Shown: positions 32,623 to 40,389 of the stretch, piece by piece
Layout: each line of letters opens with the position of its first letter
How positions within the stretch are numbered: position 1 is the first letter of the stretch
NCBI GenBank assembly: GCA_965200095.1
Contig: OZ241350.1
Location: 2,542,001-2,606,000 of the forward strand
Direction: 5' to 3'
DNA from: JANQOH01 sp965200095
GTDB taxonomy: Bacteria > Pseudomonadota > Alphaproteobacteria > UBA7887
Length of the DNA stretch: 64,000 bases
The notes under the pieces: generated by a model
The model's input: the letters and a program-made list of their open reading frames with translations, nothing else
What the model was told of the DNA's origin: nothing
Database searches by the model: none
Position numbers and translations under genes: made by a program

Positions 32623-33553
32623 GTGTCCGTTTCGAAATAAGCTGAGTGATTTCAATCGGTTGTGATTCACCGGTTGTGGCTACCAACCCGGTGAGGCGCG
32701 ACATGTGGACTGAAACCACTCGGTCGCAGTATGCGCGCGAGGGGCGATGCCATGCAAGCGACCTGGACGACGCCGAATGGAGCCCGGTCGCGCCCGCCAT
32801 GCCGCCGCGCAAACCGCTCGGGCGGCGGCGTCGGACCGACCTGCGCGAGGTCGTCAACGCGATCTTGTCCGTCCTGCGCTGCGGTTGCCCGTGGCGCATG
32901 TTGCCGAAGGGCTTTCCGCCGTGGCGGACGGTGTATCGGTATTTCGCGGCGTGGCGCGATAGCGGCCTATGGGTGTCGATCAACCATCGTCCGGCGATGG
33001 CGTCGCGTGCGTCCGGGGGACGGGCGACCGGCCCGTCGGCCGGCATCGTCGACAGCCGGTCTGCGAAGACGACGGAGAGCGGCGGTCCGCGCGGCTTCGA
33101 CGCCGGCAAGAAGGTCAAGGGCCGCAAGCGCCATATCGTCACCGACACCGGCGGGTTGCTCGTCGCGGCCCCGGTCCATCCCGCCGACATCCGGGACCGC
33201 GCCGGCGCGCCCGCCTTGCTGGCTTCGATACGCTATCGGTTTCCGTGGCTGCGCCACATTTTCGCCGATGGCGCCTACGCGGGTCCGAAACTCAAGGCGG
33301 CACTGGAAGGCAAGGGGCAGTGGCGGGTCGAGGTCGTCGGGCGCGCACACGGCGGTCGGGGGTTCCAGGCGTTGCCGCGGCGCTGGGCAGTGGAGCGGAC
33401 GCCGGGATGGCTGGGCCGCAACCGGCGGTTGGCCAGGGACTTCGAGGCGACTGTCGCCATGGCCCGGACATGACTCTTTATCGGAAGCGTCCAAATCCTG
33501 TTGCGAAGGCCGACCCGCCGGAAAAAAATAATAGCCTGTTCCGAAACGGACAC
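32623..33553 (+). mobile_element. IS5-family insertion sequence with terminal inverted repeats
   Basis: A 931-base element bounded by 20-base inverted repeats: GTGTCCGTTTCGAAATAAGC at the left end (32623-32642), and a right end (33534-33553) whose reverse complement matches at 17 of 20 positions. It holds one transposase gene. No clear target duplication is visible at the ends as drawn, which fits either an old insertion or later rearrangement. It lies directly beside repeat cluster B. Confidence 0.85.
32703..33473 (+). CDS. IS5-family DDE transposase, ended early by TGA
   Basis: A 256-residue transposase. It has the IS5 N-terminus (YASDL-like HASDLDDAEWSPVAP), catalytic Asp in GIVDSRSAKTT, Asp in FADGAYAGPKL and Glu in RRWAVERTPGWLGRNRR, so the catalytic core is intact. 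The frame stops at TGA 33471-33473, where relatives have Trp (MARTW). The next codons, still in frame, read LFIGSVQILLRRPTRRK, the expected family C-terminus. A single TGG-to-TGA change therefore truncates about 20 residues. Activity is doubtful. Start is the ATG of MWTETTRS. Confidence 0.85.
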   Translation: MWTETTRSQYAREGRCHASDLDDAEWSPVAPAMPPRKPLGRRRRTDLREVVNAILSVLRCGCPWRMLPKGFPPWRTVYRYFAAWRDSGLWVSINHRPAMASRASGGRATGPSAGIVDSRSAKTTESGGPRGFDAGKKVKGRKRHIVTDTGGLLVAAPVHPADIRDRAGAPALLASIRYRFPWLRHIFADGAYAGPKLKAALEGKGQWRVEVVGRAHGGRGFQALPRRWAVERTPGWLGRNRRLARDFEATVAMART

Positions 33554-33562
33554 ACAGGTCGG

Positions 33563-34027
33563 TCAGCGCCATCGTTCGGCCCCCCGGATTTCCCGGAACC
33601 CGCTCCCCGACGCCAACCACCCTCCAATTTCGCCAAGGACGTCGCCAGCCCGCAGCCTCGCCTTTCCCTTGAGCGCACACTCCCATACAACGAGTACCCG
33701 CCATCCCGTCGATTGCAGCGCACGCCGGGTTTCGGCATCCCGTTTCCGGTTGCCGGATATCTTCTTCGCCCAGAAAGACGGGCGGGAGGACGGCCACTTG
33801 AACAGGTGACATCCGTGACCGTGCCAGAAGCATCCATTGACGAATATCGCCGCGCTATATTTCGGGAACACCAGATCGGGCTTGCCGGGCAATTTCTTGT
33901 CATGAAGCCGATAGCGGAAGCCCATTGCGTGAAGACCCCGGCGAACGGTCATTTCCGGCGCGGTGTTCTTGTTGCGAATTCCGGCCATCATCCGCCGCCG
34001 CGTCTCCCTGTCGACGATATCCGTCAT
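33563..34027 (-). CDS. vsr: Very short patch repair endonuclease
   Basis: A 154-residue Vsr nuclease that nicks next to T:G mismatches made by deamination of 5-methylcytosine. It has NTAPEMTVRRGLHAMGFRYR, catalytic Asp51 in GKPDLVF and the zinc/active-site region FVNGCFWHGHGCH. It is paired with the methyltransferase whose product it would repair; the two genes overlap by 4 bases. GC content is visibly lower than in surrounding genes, suggesting transfer. Confidence 0.92.
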   Translation of the reverse strand: MTDIVDRETRRRMMAGIRNKNTAPEMTVRRGLHAMGFRYRLHDKKLPGKPDLVFPKYSAAIFVNGCFWHGHGCHLFKWPSSRPSFWAKKISGNRKRDAETRRALQSTGWRVLVVWECALKGKARLRAGDVLGEIGGWLASGSGFREIRGAERWR

Positions 34028-35202
34028 CGACCCGGATCCCGCGCCGTCGGGATTTCCGAAGCCGGCTCCCGCAACCATGGAACCATGTGCCGGGCGACAG
34101 CTGCGACGCACGGCACGACCACCGCGTTTCCGAATTGCCGATACGCCTGGGTATCCGAAACCGGAATCCGGAATTCCGATCCGCCCGGTTCGTCGAAACC
34201 CATAAGACGCGAGCATTCCCGCGGCGTGAGGCGACGAGGGTTCCCGCGGTCCCGCCTCACGAGAATTTCGGATCCGTCCTTGTAGTAGCGGGCGGAGAGA
34301 GTCCGGGATATGTCGTTCGACCCGACGAGCCCGAACCCGAAGCCATTCCCGGAAGCCCAGTGCTTCTCGGCGTATCTCTGAAGGTAGTTCCACAGATGGT
34401 CCGACAGGGTATATTTGGGAGATACTTCGGCTTCCGTTCCAAAGGTATAAGGCCGTTCTTCCTTTTCTTCTCCATTTTCCGGGTGCAGTATGGCGTCCAG
34501 TCGCGGGCCGACGGCGAGATCCGGAATATCCAAATTCTCGAAATCGAACCCGTTCGCGTCGCGGAACCCTGCGATGAATATTCTTTTTCGACGCTGCGGA
34601 ACCCACGATCTGGCGTCCAGTATTCTACAGAAGACGTTATATCCGAGTTCTTTTGTCAATGTCCTGTGGATCACCCGAAACGTTTTGCCCTTGTCGTGAC
34701 TCGCTAAATTTTTCACGTTCTCCAGCAGAAACGCTTTGGGGCGGCGACGATCCAGAATGCGGGCAATGTCGAAAAACAACGTTCCTTGCGCTTCGCAATG
34801 GAACCCGTGCGGTTGTCCGATCGCGTTCTTCTTCGACACCCCCGCTATCGAAAACGGCTGGCACGGGAAACCCGCGAGCAGCAGATCGTGCTCCGGCACA
34901 TCTTCCGTCGGAACCTGCGTGATATCGCCGACCAGCTCGTGCCCGCAATCGTAGTTGGCTCTGTAGGTAATTTCCGCGTGGCGGTTCCATTCGCTCGTCA
35001 GGACGCATCTGCCGCCGAGAGGCTCGAACCCGCGCCGCAAACCGCCGATACCGGCGAACAGGTCCACAAACCTGAAGGCGGGCCGCGCCCCATTCGCACC
35101 CGTCCATGCGGGCTTGCGATCATGCCCGCCGGGTTCCCCACTCCCTCCCCGCGCGAACAACGGGGTGTCCGACACGGAAGGTTGCAGATTCGTTCCGATC
35201 AT
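34024..35202 (-). CDS. dcm: DNA (cytosine-5) methyltransferase
   Basis: A 392-residue C5-methyltransferase. Motif I is DLFAGIGGL (about 48-55), motif IV is GFPCQPFSIAG with nucleophile Cys114, motif VI is LLENVKNL, and motif VIII is VPQRRKRIFIAGF. The target recognition region lies at about 240-330. The start at 35202 is supported by AAGGG five bases before the ATG; the longer reading runs into the dprA relic. No partner restriction enzyme is visible, so with vsr it may be a solitary modification/repair pair or the remainder of a restriction system. Base composition is lower in GC than neighbours. Confidence 0.9.
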   Translation of the reverse strand: MIGTNLQPSVSDTPLFARGGSGEPGGHDRKPAWTGANGARPAFRFVDLFAGIGGLRRGFEPLGGRCVLTSEWNRHAEITYRANYDCGHELVGDITQVPTEDVPEHDLLLAGFPCQPFSIAGVSKKNAIGQPHGFHCEAQGTLFFDIARILDRRRPKAFLLENVKNLASHDKGKTFRVIHRTLTKELGYNVFCRILDARSWVPQRRKRIFIAGFRDANGFDFENLDIPDLAVGPRLDAILHPENGEEKEERPYTFGTEAEVSPKYTLSDHLWNYLQRYAEKHWASGNGFGFGLVGSNDISRTLSARYYKDGSEILVRRDRGNPRRLTPRECSRLMGFDEPGGSEFRIPVSDTQAYRQFGNAVVVPCVAAVARHMVPWLREPASEIPTARDPGR

Positions 35203-35260
35203 GCCGCCCTTATGGCACGCCGGGGCCGGGCGGACAAGCCGAACGCGTCCGGGAGACGAC

Positions 35261-35385
35261 GGGCAGGGCGGTCTCGTGGAGCGTTGGCGCGCACGATATC
35301 CGGGTGGCGGGGCGGGCCGACGACGGTTATCGGCGGCGGTCGATCGGGCGCCTCGGCCAAGCGCCGCCGCTCTGCGATTTCGGGT
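35261..35385 (+). pseudogene. Relic of a DprA-like (psyrA/rqlI-type) gene
   Basis: This stretch aligns to about 37900-38027 of the intact DprA-like gene at roughly 80 percent with small indels. Shared blocks include CGGGCCGACGACGGTTAT and GCGCCTCGGCC. The frame is broken, so it is a remnant. It has the same orientation as the intact gene and lies upstream of the intact helicase, in the gap 35203-35520. Confidence 0.7.
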
Positions 35386-35508
35386 GGCGCGGGGGGACGT
35401 CGCTGTCCCTGCATCGCACGCCGCATCATGACGCGCGCCGCCGGGCGCTTTCCGCGACAGCCGGACGGCGCGCGGGACGCAACCGCGGTCCTGGAGATAC
35501 GGATGCGC

Positions 35509-35514
35509 TATAAT
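35509..35514 (+). promoter_or_regulatory. TATAAT box immediately before the helicase start
   Basis: A perfect TATAAT ends 6 bases before the ATG at 35521, in otherwise GC-rich DNA. Transcription from it would start at or next to the ATG, giving a leaderless message. No recognisable -35 is present at the usual distance (GCGGTC at 35486-35491), so activator or weak basal use is possible. Confidence 0.45.
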
Positions 35515-35520
35515 CCTGCA

Positions 35521-37647
35521 ATGTTCTCGCGAATCGCCTTTCGGGAGCGGCGCTCGCGCTACGACCGCCGGCGCGCCCTGCAACTCCTGCGCCGGGGCGT
35601 AGAGCAGCGCGGCGCGGCGTTCCGGGAGGGGCAGGAGGACGCCATCCGGCGTGTCGTGGAAGGCCGCGGCCGGCTTCTCCTCGTGCAGAGAACGGGATGG
35701 GGAAAGAGCTTCGTCTATTTCATCGCCGCGAAACTCCTGCGCGAGGCCGGGGCGGGGCCGGCGCTGCTCGTCTCGCCGCTGCTGGCGCTGATGCGCAACC
35801 AGATCGCCGCCGCCGAACGAATGGGCGTGCGCGCCCGCCGCATCGCCTCCGACAACCGCGACGACTGGGCCGCCGCGGAGGAAGCGCTACGCCGCGACGA
35901 GGTCGACGTTCTGCTGATTTCACCCGAACGCCTGGGGAACGAACGCTTCAGCACCGAGGTTCTGGCCGGGATCGCCGGGCGCGTCGCCCTCCTGGTAGTC
36001 GACGAAGCGCATTGCATCTCCGATTGGGGGCACGATTTCCGGCCCCACTATCGCCTGATCGAACGCATCGTCCGCGACCTCCCGCCGAACCTCCGCCTGC
36101 TGGCGACGACCGCAACCGCGAACGACCGCGTGACCGACGATCTCCGCGCGACGCTCGGCCCGGACCTGACGGTGCTGCGCGGCAATCTCGACCGCCCGTC
36201 GCTCGCGCTCCAGACAGTCCGCCTGCCCTCGCAGCCCGAGCGCATGGCCTGGCTCGCCGAACGGTTGCCCCGGCTGCCCGGCAGCGGAATCGTCTATACG
36301 CTGACGGTCCGCGACGCCGTCCGGGTGGCCGAATGGCTGCGCTCGCGGGGACTGGAGGTCGCGTCCTACACGGGGGAGACGGGAGAGCGCCGCGAGTCGC
36401 TGGAGCGGGCGCTGATCGAAAACCGCGTCAAGGCGCTCGTGGCCACGACCGCGCTCGGCATGGGTTTCGACAAGCCCGACCTCGGCTTCGTCGTCCACTA
36501 TCAGGCGCCCGGGTCGGCGGTGGCCTATTACCAGCAGGTCGGGCGCGCCGGCCGGGGGCTCGAAAACGCCTGGGGGGTTCTGCTCAGCGGCGAAGAGGAC
36601 AGCCGGATCGTCGACTATTTCATCGAAAGCGCGTTTCCCACCCGCGACGAAGCCCGGCAGGTGCTGGAGGCGCTCGAAAGCGCAACCGACGGCCTTTCCG
36701 TCCCCGAACTGTGCGGCAGGGTCAACCTTTCCGTCGGGCGCATCCGCAAGACCATCGAACTCCTCTCGCTCGAATCGCCGGCGCCGCTGGTGAGGACGGG
36801 CGCGAAATGGCGCATCGCGGCGGTGGAGCTCAGCGACGCCTTCTGGGAGCGGGCGGCGCGTCTCACGCGGCTGCGGCGGGCGGAACAACGCGAGATGCGC
36901 GAATATGCGAGCCTGGAGACGGGGCATATGGCGTTCCTGATCGACGCGCTGGACGGAAACCCCGAAGCCGTCCGCACGCGGTCGCAGCCGAACCTCCCGA
37001 CCGCCGTTGCGCCGGAGACGATCCGGGCCGCGACCGCGTTTCTGCGTCGCGACGACCTGCCCATCGAGCCGCGCAAGCGTTGGCCGACGGGCGGACTGCC
37101 GCTCTACGGCGTCAATGGCGCCATCGCCGCCGACCGCCGGGCGTGTCCGGGACGGGCGCTTTGCGTCTGGGGAGACGGCGGATGGGGCGGTCTCGTCGAG
37201 CGCGGCAAATATGTCGACGGACGGTTCGCCGACCGGCTCGTCGCCGCCTGCGCCGGCCTCGTCGAGCGATGGTCTCCCCGGCCGGCGCCGGAATGGGTAA
37301 CCTGCGTGCCCTCGCGGCGCGGCGGCGGCCTCGTGCCGGATTTCGCGGCGCGGCTGGCGACCGGGCTCCGCCTGCCCTTCCGACCGGCGCTGGAAAGGGT
37401 CGCGGATCGGCCGGAGCAGAAGACGATGGCGAACAGCGCGCAACAGGCGCGGAATCTCGACGGGGCGCTCGGACTCCGGTTCGACCGGTTGCCCGAAGGG
37501 GCGGTGCTGTTGATCGACGACATCGTGGATTCGCGGTGGACGTTAACGGTGGCGGCTTGGCTGTTGCGGTCGCGCGGCGGCGGCGCGGTCTGGCCGCTGG
37601 CGCTCGCTTTCGCCGCGCCGCGGCGGCGGCCCGACGGACGTCCATGA
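35521..37647 (+). CDS. RecQ-like helicase fused to phosphoribosyltransferase (PsyrT/RqlH-like)
   Basis: A 708-residue protein. Residues 30-400 are a RecQ-type SF2 helicase core: RTGWGKS Walker A (57-63), DEAHCISDWGHDFRP (from 161), TTATA and QQVGRAGRG. A winged-helix-like segment follows (SVPELCGRVNLSVGRIRKTI). The C-terminus is a ComF-like phosphoribosyltransferase domain with VLLIDDIVDSRWTLT as the PRPP loop. RQC zinc and HRDC domains are absent. This architecture with a downstream DprA-like gene matches RqlHI of E. coli and the PsyrTA defence toxin-antitoxin system, in which the helicase is the toxin. It overlaps the partner by 4 bases. Confidence 0.85.
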   Translation: MFSRIAFRERRSRYDRRRALQLLRRGVEQRGAAFREGQEDAIRRVVEGRGRLLLVQRTGWGKSFVYFIAAKLLREAGAGPALLVSPLLALMRNQIAAAERMGVRARRIASDNRDDWAAAEEALRRDEVDVLLISPERLGNERFSTEVLAGIAGRVALLVVDEAHCISDWGHDFRPHYRLIERIVRDLPPNLRLLATTATANDRVTDDLRATLGPDLTVLRGNLDRPSLALQTVRLPSQPERMAWLAERLPRLPGSGIVYTLTVRDAVRVAEWLRSRGLEVASYTGETGERRESLERALIENRVKALVATTALGMGFDKPDLGFVVHYQAPGSAVAYYQQVGRAGRGLENAWGVLLSGEEDSRIVDYFIESAFPTRDEARQVLEALESATDGLSVPELCGRVNLSVGRIRKTIELLSLESPAPLVRTGAKWRIAAVELSDAFWERAARLTRLRRAEQREMREYASLETGHMAFLIDALDGNPEAVRTRSQPNLPTAVAPETIRAATAFLRRDDLPIEPRKRWPTGGLPLYGVNGAIAADRRACPGRALCVWGDGGWGGLVERGKYVDGRFADRLVAACAGLVERWSPRPAPEWVTCVPSRRGGGLVPDFAARLATGLRLPFRPALERVADRPEQKTMANSAQQARNLDGALGLRFDRLPEGAVLLIDDIVDSRWTLTVAAWLLRSRGGGAVWPLALAFAAPRRRPDGRP

Positions 37648-39110
37648 CCGACGAGCTTTCGGTCAACACCCAGGCGGTCCTCCTGCTCACGGCGCCGTTG
37701 ATCGTCGGCGGCCGCGGCGCTCCCGACGCGCCCGCGCCCCTGTCCGCCGGCGAATACGACCGCGTCGCGCAGCGCCTTCGGGAACGCGGGCGCGAACCCG
37801 CCGACCTGCTCGCCGACGCCGACCGACCGGCGCGGGACGACTGCCCGCCCGGGATCGCCCCCGACCGGATCGACCGCCTGCTCGGGCGCGGTTTCCTCCT
37901 CGGACAGGCGGTCGAGCGGTGGCGCGCGCGCGGGATTTGGGTGGCGGGACGGGCCGACGACGGTTATCCGCGGCGACTGATCGAGCGCCTCGGCCGGGCG
38001 GCGCCGCCGCTGCTCTACGGTTTCGGGGACCGATCGGCGCTGGACGGGGGCGGGCTGGCGGTCGTCGGCTCCCGGAACGTCGACGAGGACGGACTGGCCT
38101 TCGCCGAACGCGCCGGACAGCTCGCCGCCGGGGCGCGGCGGGCGTTGATCTCGGGCGGCGCGCGGGGGGTCGACAGGACCGCCATGCGCGCGGCCCTGGA
38201 GGCCGGCGGCCGGGCGGTGGGCGTGCTGGCCGACAGTCTGGAGCGCGCTGTCCTGCGCCGCGGCGACCGCGAATTGCTGATGACCGGACGCTTGGTCCTG
38301 GTTTGCCCCTACGACCCGGCCGCCCGGTTCCAGGTCTGGCGCGCGATGGGCCGCAACAAGTCGATCTACGCGCTGGCGGACGCCGCGCTGGTCGTCTCCG
38401 CCGTTCGCGGCAAGGGGGGGACCTGGGCCGGCGCGGTGGAGCAGCAGAAGAATTTCGGACGCGCGCCGATCTATGTCCGCCCCGCTTGCGATACGGAGGA
38501 CGGCCTTCAGGGACTGCGGGAACTCGGCGCGCATGTCTGGCCGGGGCCGGAGACCCCGGACGCTCTCGAGGAACTCCTCGACGCGCCGCCGGCGGCGGAG
38601 GGCCGGATCGCCGGGAAAGAAACCGTTCTGCCGGGGCTGCGGGAAGCGCCGGCGCCCATCGAAGCGGACCCCGCCGCCGTGTTGTTCGCCGCGGTTCTCG
38701 GCCTGCTGGCGCGGCTCTGCGCCGACGAAGCAAGGTCCGCAGACGAAATCGCCGCGGCGCTGGGCGCGACGCGGATCCAGACAGACGACTGGCTCAAGCG
38801 CGCGGTGTCGCGGGGGGCGCTCGAAAAACAGGGCAGACCGATTCGTTACCGCGCCGCGGCGGCCCATACCGCCGCGGGAGGCGAATTGTCGGCGACGGCC
38901 CGCGCACTCGTGCGCGACCTGTGCGCACGCGAGCCGAAGGGGGAAACGGCCGTCGCGGAAGCGCTGGGGGTTCGCAAGGGCCAGGCGCGGGACTGGCTCA
39001 TGGGCATGGTCGCCGAAGGGCTGCTCGAACGGCGGAAGGCGCCCGTTCGATACGGCGCGCCCGAAAAGCCGGGTCCCCTGTTCGGCGCCGCCGGTCCGGA
39101 ACCCGAATAA
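37644..39110 (+). CDS. DprA-like nucleotide-binding protein (PsyrA/RqlI-like antitoxin)
   Basis: A 488-residue protein. Its N-terminal and middle parts match the DprA/Smf Rossmann fold: GLAVVGSRNVDEDGLAFAE, then ALISGGARGVDRTAMRAAL, then KGGTWAGAVEQ. The C-terminus holds two winged-helix segments (EIAAALGATRIQTDDWLKRA and VAEALGVRKGQARDWLMGM). DprA proteins load RecA onto single-stranded DNA; in RqlHI/PsyrTA the DprA-like partner restrains the toxic helicase. The 4-base overlap gives fixed co-expression with the helicase. Start ATG is at the overlap. No sign of truncation. Confidence 0.85.
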   Translation: MTDELSVNTQAVLLLTAPLIVGGRGAPDAPAPLSAGEYDRVAQRLRERGREPADLLADADRPARDDCPPGIAPDRIDRLLGRGFLLGQAVERWRARGIWVAGRADDGYPRRLIERLGRAAPPLLYGFGDRSALDGGGLAVVGSRNVDEDGLAFAERAGQLAAGARRALISGGARGVDRTAMRAALEAGGRAVGVLADSLERAVLRRGDRELLMTGRLVLVCPYDPAARFQVWRAMGRNKSIYALADAALVVSAVRGKGGTWAGAVEQQKNFGRAPIYVRPACDTEDGLQGLRELGAHVWPGPETPDALEELLDAPPAAEGRIAGKETVLPGLREAPAPIEADPAAVLFAAVLGLLARLCADEARSADEIAAALGATRIQTDDWLKRAVSRGALEKQGRPIRYRAAAAHTAAGGELSATARALVRDLCAREPKGETAVAEALGVRKGQARDWLMGMVAEGLLERRKAPVRYGAPEKPGPLFGAAGPEPE

Positions 39111-39225
39111 CGAAGCCGGCGGCGTCCGCGCGTCGGGGATGGCGTCGATCGCCCGGCGAACCCGCCGCCGCCGACCGCACCTTCCGGGACGGTGCCGAAA
39201 TCGGAAGCGATACAGGAAAACCGGA

Positions 39226-40389
39226 TCAACCCGCCGGCGGCTTCGCGACCCCGCGCAAGGTTTCGCGCATCAACATCCGGACCACGCGCTGCGCCGCGTC
39301 CCGACGGTCGTCCTCGCCGCCTTGCGCGCCGCCCGCCTCGCGCCAGGCAGCGCGCTGCCGGTGGGCGCTCGCGCCCTCGCGGACGATGTTGCGCGCATGG
39401 GACACTTCCGCCACGCAGCCCAGCGCCTCGGCGTCCTCGGCGATCATGTCCAGCAACTCGTCCACCAGAACCGCCATGGATTTCACCCGCGATTCGCCGA
39501 AATCGATCAGGCCGCGGTCCATGCCCCAGCGCGACGCCCGCCAGCGGTTTTCCGCCACCAGCGCGACGGGGTAGATGCGAAAGCGCAGGTTGCGCCGCCG
39601 CAGACGCCACAACATATGCAGCACGCAGCGCGTAATCGCGGCGACGCACACCGCGTCGTCGATGCGCGTGCAACAGTCGAAAATACGCGCCTCCAGGGTC
39701 GGAAAGCGCGCGCTCGGACGCACGTCCCACCACAGTTTCGTGGCGTCCTCCACCGCTTCGGCGGCCACCAGAGCCGAAACCAGAGCCTCGAACTCGCGCC
39801 AGCTCCCCAACCGCGGCGGCAGCCCCGTGCGCGGCATCGCGTCCCACACCGTCAGGCGATAGGACGCGAGACCCGTATCCGCTCCTTCCCAGAAGGGCGA
39901 GGAGGTCGTCAGCGCCAGCAGGTGCGGCAGGAAATAGGAGAACTGGTTCATCAGGTCGATGCGCAGATCGTCCGGCGCGATCCCCACATGCACGTGCATC
40001 CCGCAGATCAGCAGCCGCCGCGCCGGGGCGCCGTATTCGGCGTCGATCTCGCGATAGCGCGGCCGCGCCGTCGGACGCTGCCCGCGCCACACGCCGAAAG
40101 GGTGAGTCGAGGCCGCGATTATCGCCAGCCCGCGCTCCGCCGCCGCCGCCGAGATTTCCCCGCGCAGATGCTCCAGCTCCGCGCGCACCTCGCCCATGCT
40201 GTCGCACACGCGGGTCCCCACCTCGATCTGCGTTTGCAGGAACTCGGGCGTGACCTGCCCCGGCAGGCGGCGCTCGCATTCGGCGATCAACCCCGCCGGC
40301 GCTTCGGGCACCAGGTCGCCCGTTGCGGCGTCGACAAGATAGTACTCCTCCTCGACACCGACAGTGAACGGCGGCGCGGCGGCGCTCAC
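39226..40389 (-). CDS. YbdK-type carboxylate-amine ligase (GCS2 family)
   Basis: A 387-residue member of the glutamate-cysteine ligase 2 superfamily. It has FTVGVEEEYYLVDAATGDL at the N-terminus, HVHVGIAP and DVRPSARFPTLEARIFDCC, as in YbdK and EgtA-like ligases. These enzymes make an ATP-dependent amide bond between glutamate and an amine; the true substrate here is unknown. It overlaps the N-formylglutamate amidohydrolase gene by 4 bases, so the two probably act on related glutamyl compounds. Confidence 0.85.
   Translation of the reverse strand: MSAAAPPFTVGVEEEYYLVDAATGDLVPEAPAGLIAECERRLPGQVTPEFLQTQIEVGTRVCDSMGEVRAELEHLRGEISAAAAERGLAIIAASTHPFGVWRGQRPTARPRYREIDAEYGAPARRLLICGMHVHVGIAPDDLRIDLMNQFSYFLPHLLALTTSSPFWEGADTGLASYRLTVWDAMPRTGLPPRLGSWREFEALVSALVAAEAVEDATKLWWDVRPSARFPTLEARIFDCCTRIDDAVCVAAITRCVLHMLWRLRRRNLRFRIYPVALVAENRWRASRWGMDRGLIDFGESRVKSMAVLVDELLDMIAEDAEALGCVAEVSHARNIVREGASAHRQRAAWREAGGAQGGEDDRRDAAQRVVRMLMRETLRGVAKPPAG

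Noticed and set aside
33471..33473. In-frame TGA in the transposase as a selenocysteine codon
   Set aside because: The aligned residue in the family is Trp, no SECIS-like structure is evident, and transposases of this family are not selenoproteins; a nonsense change is simpler.
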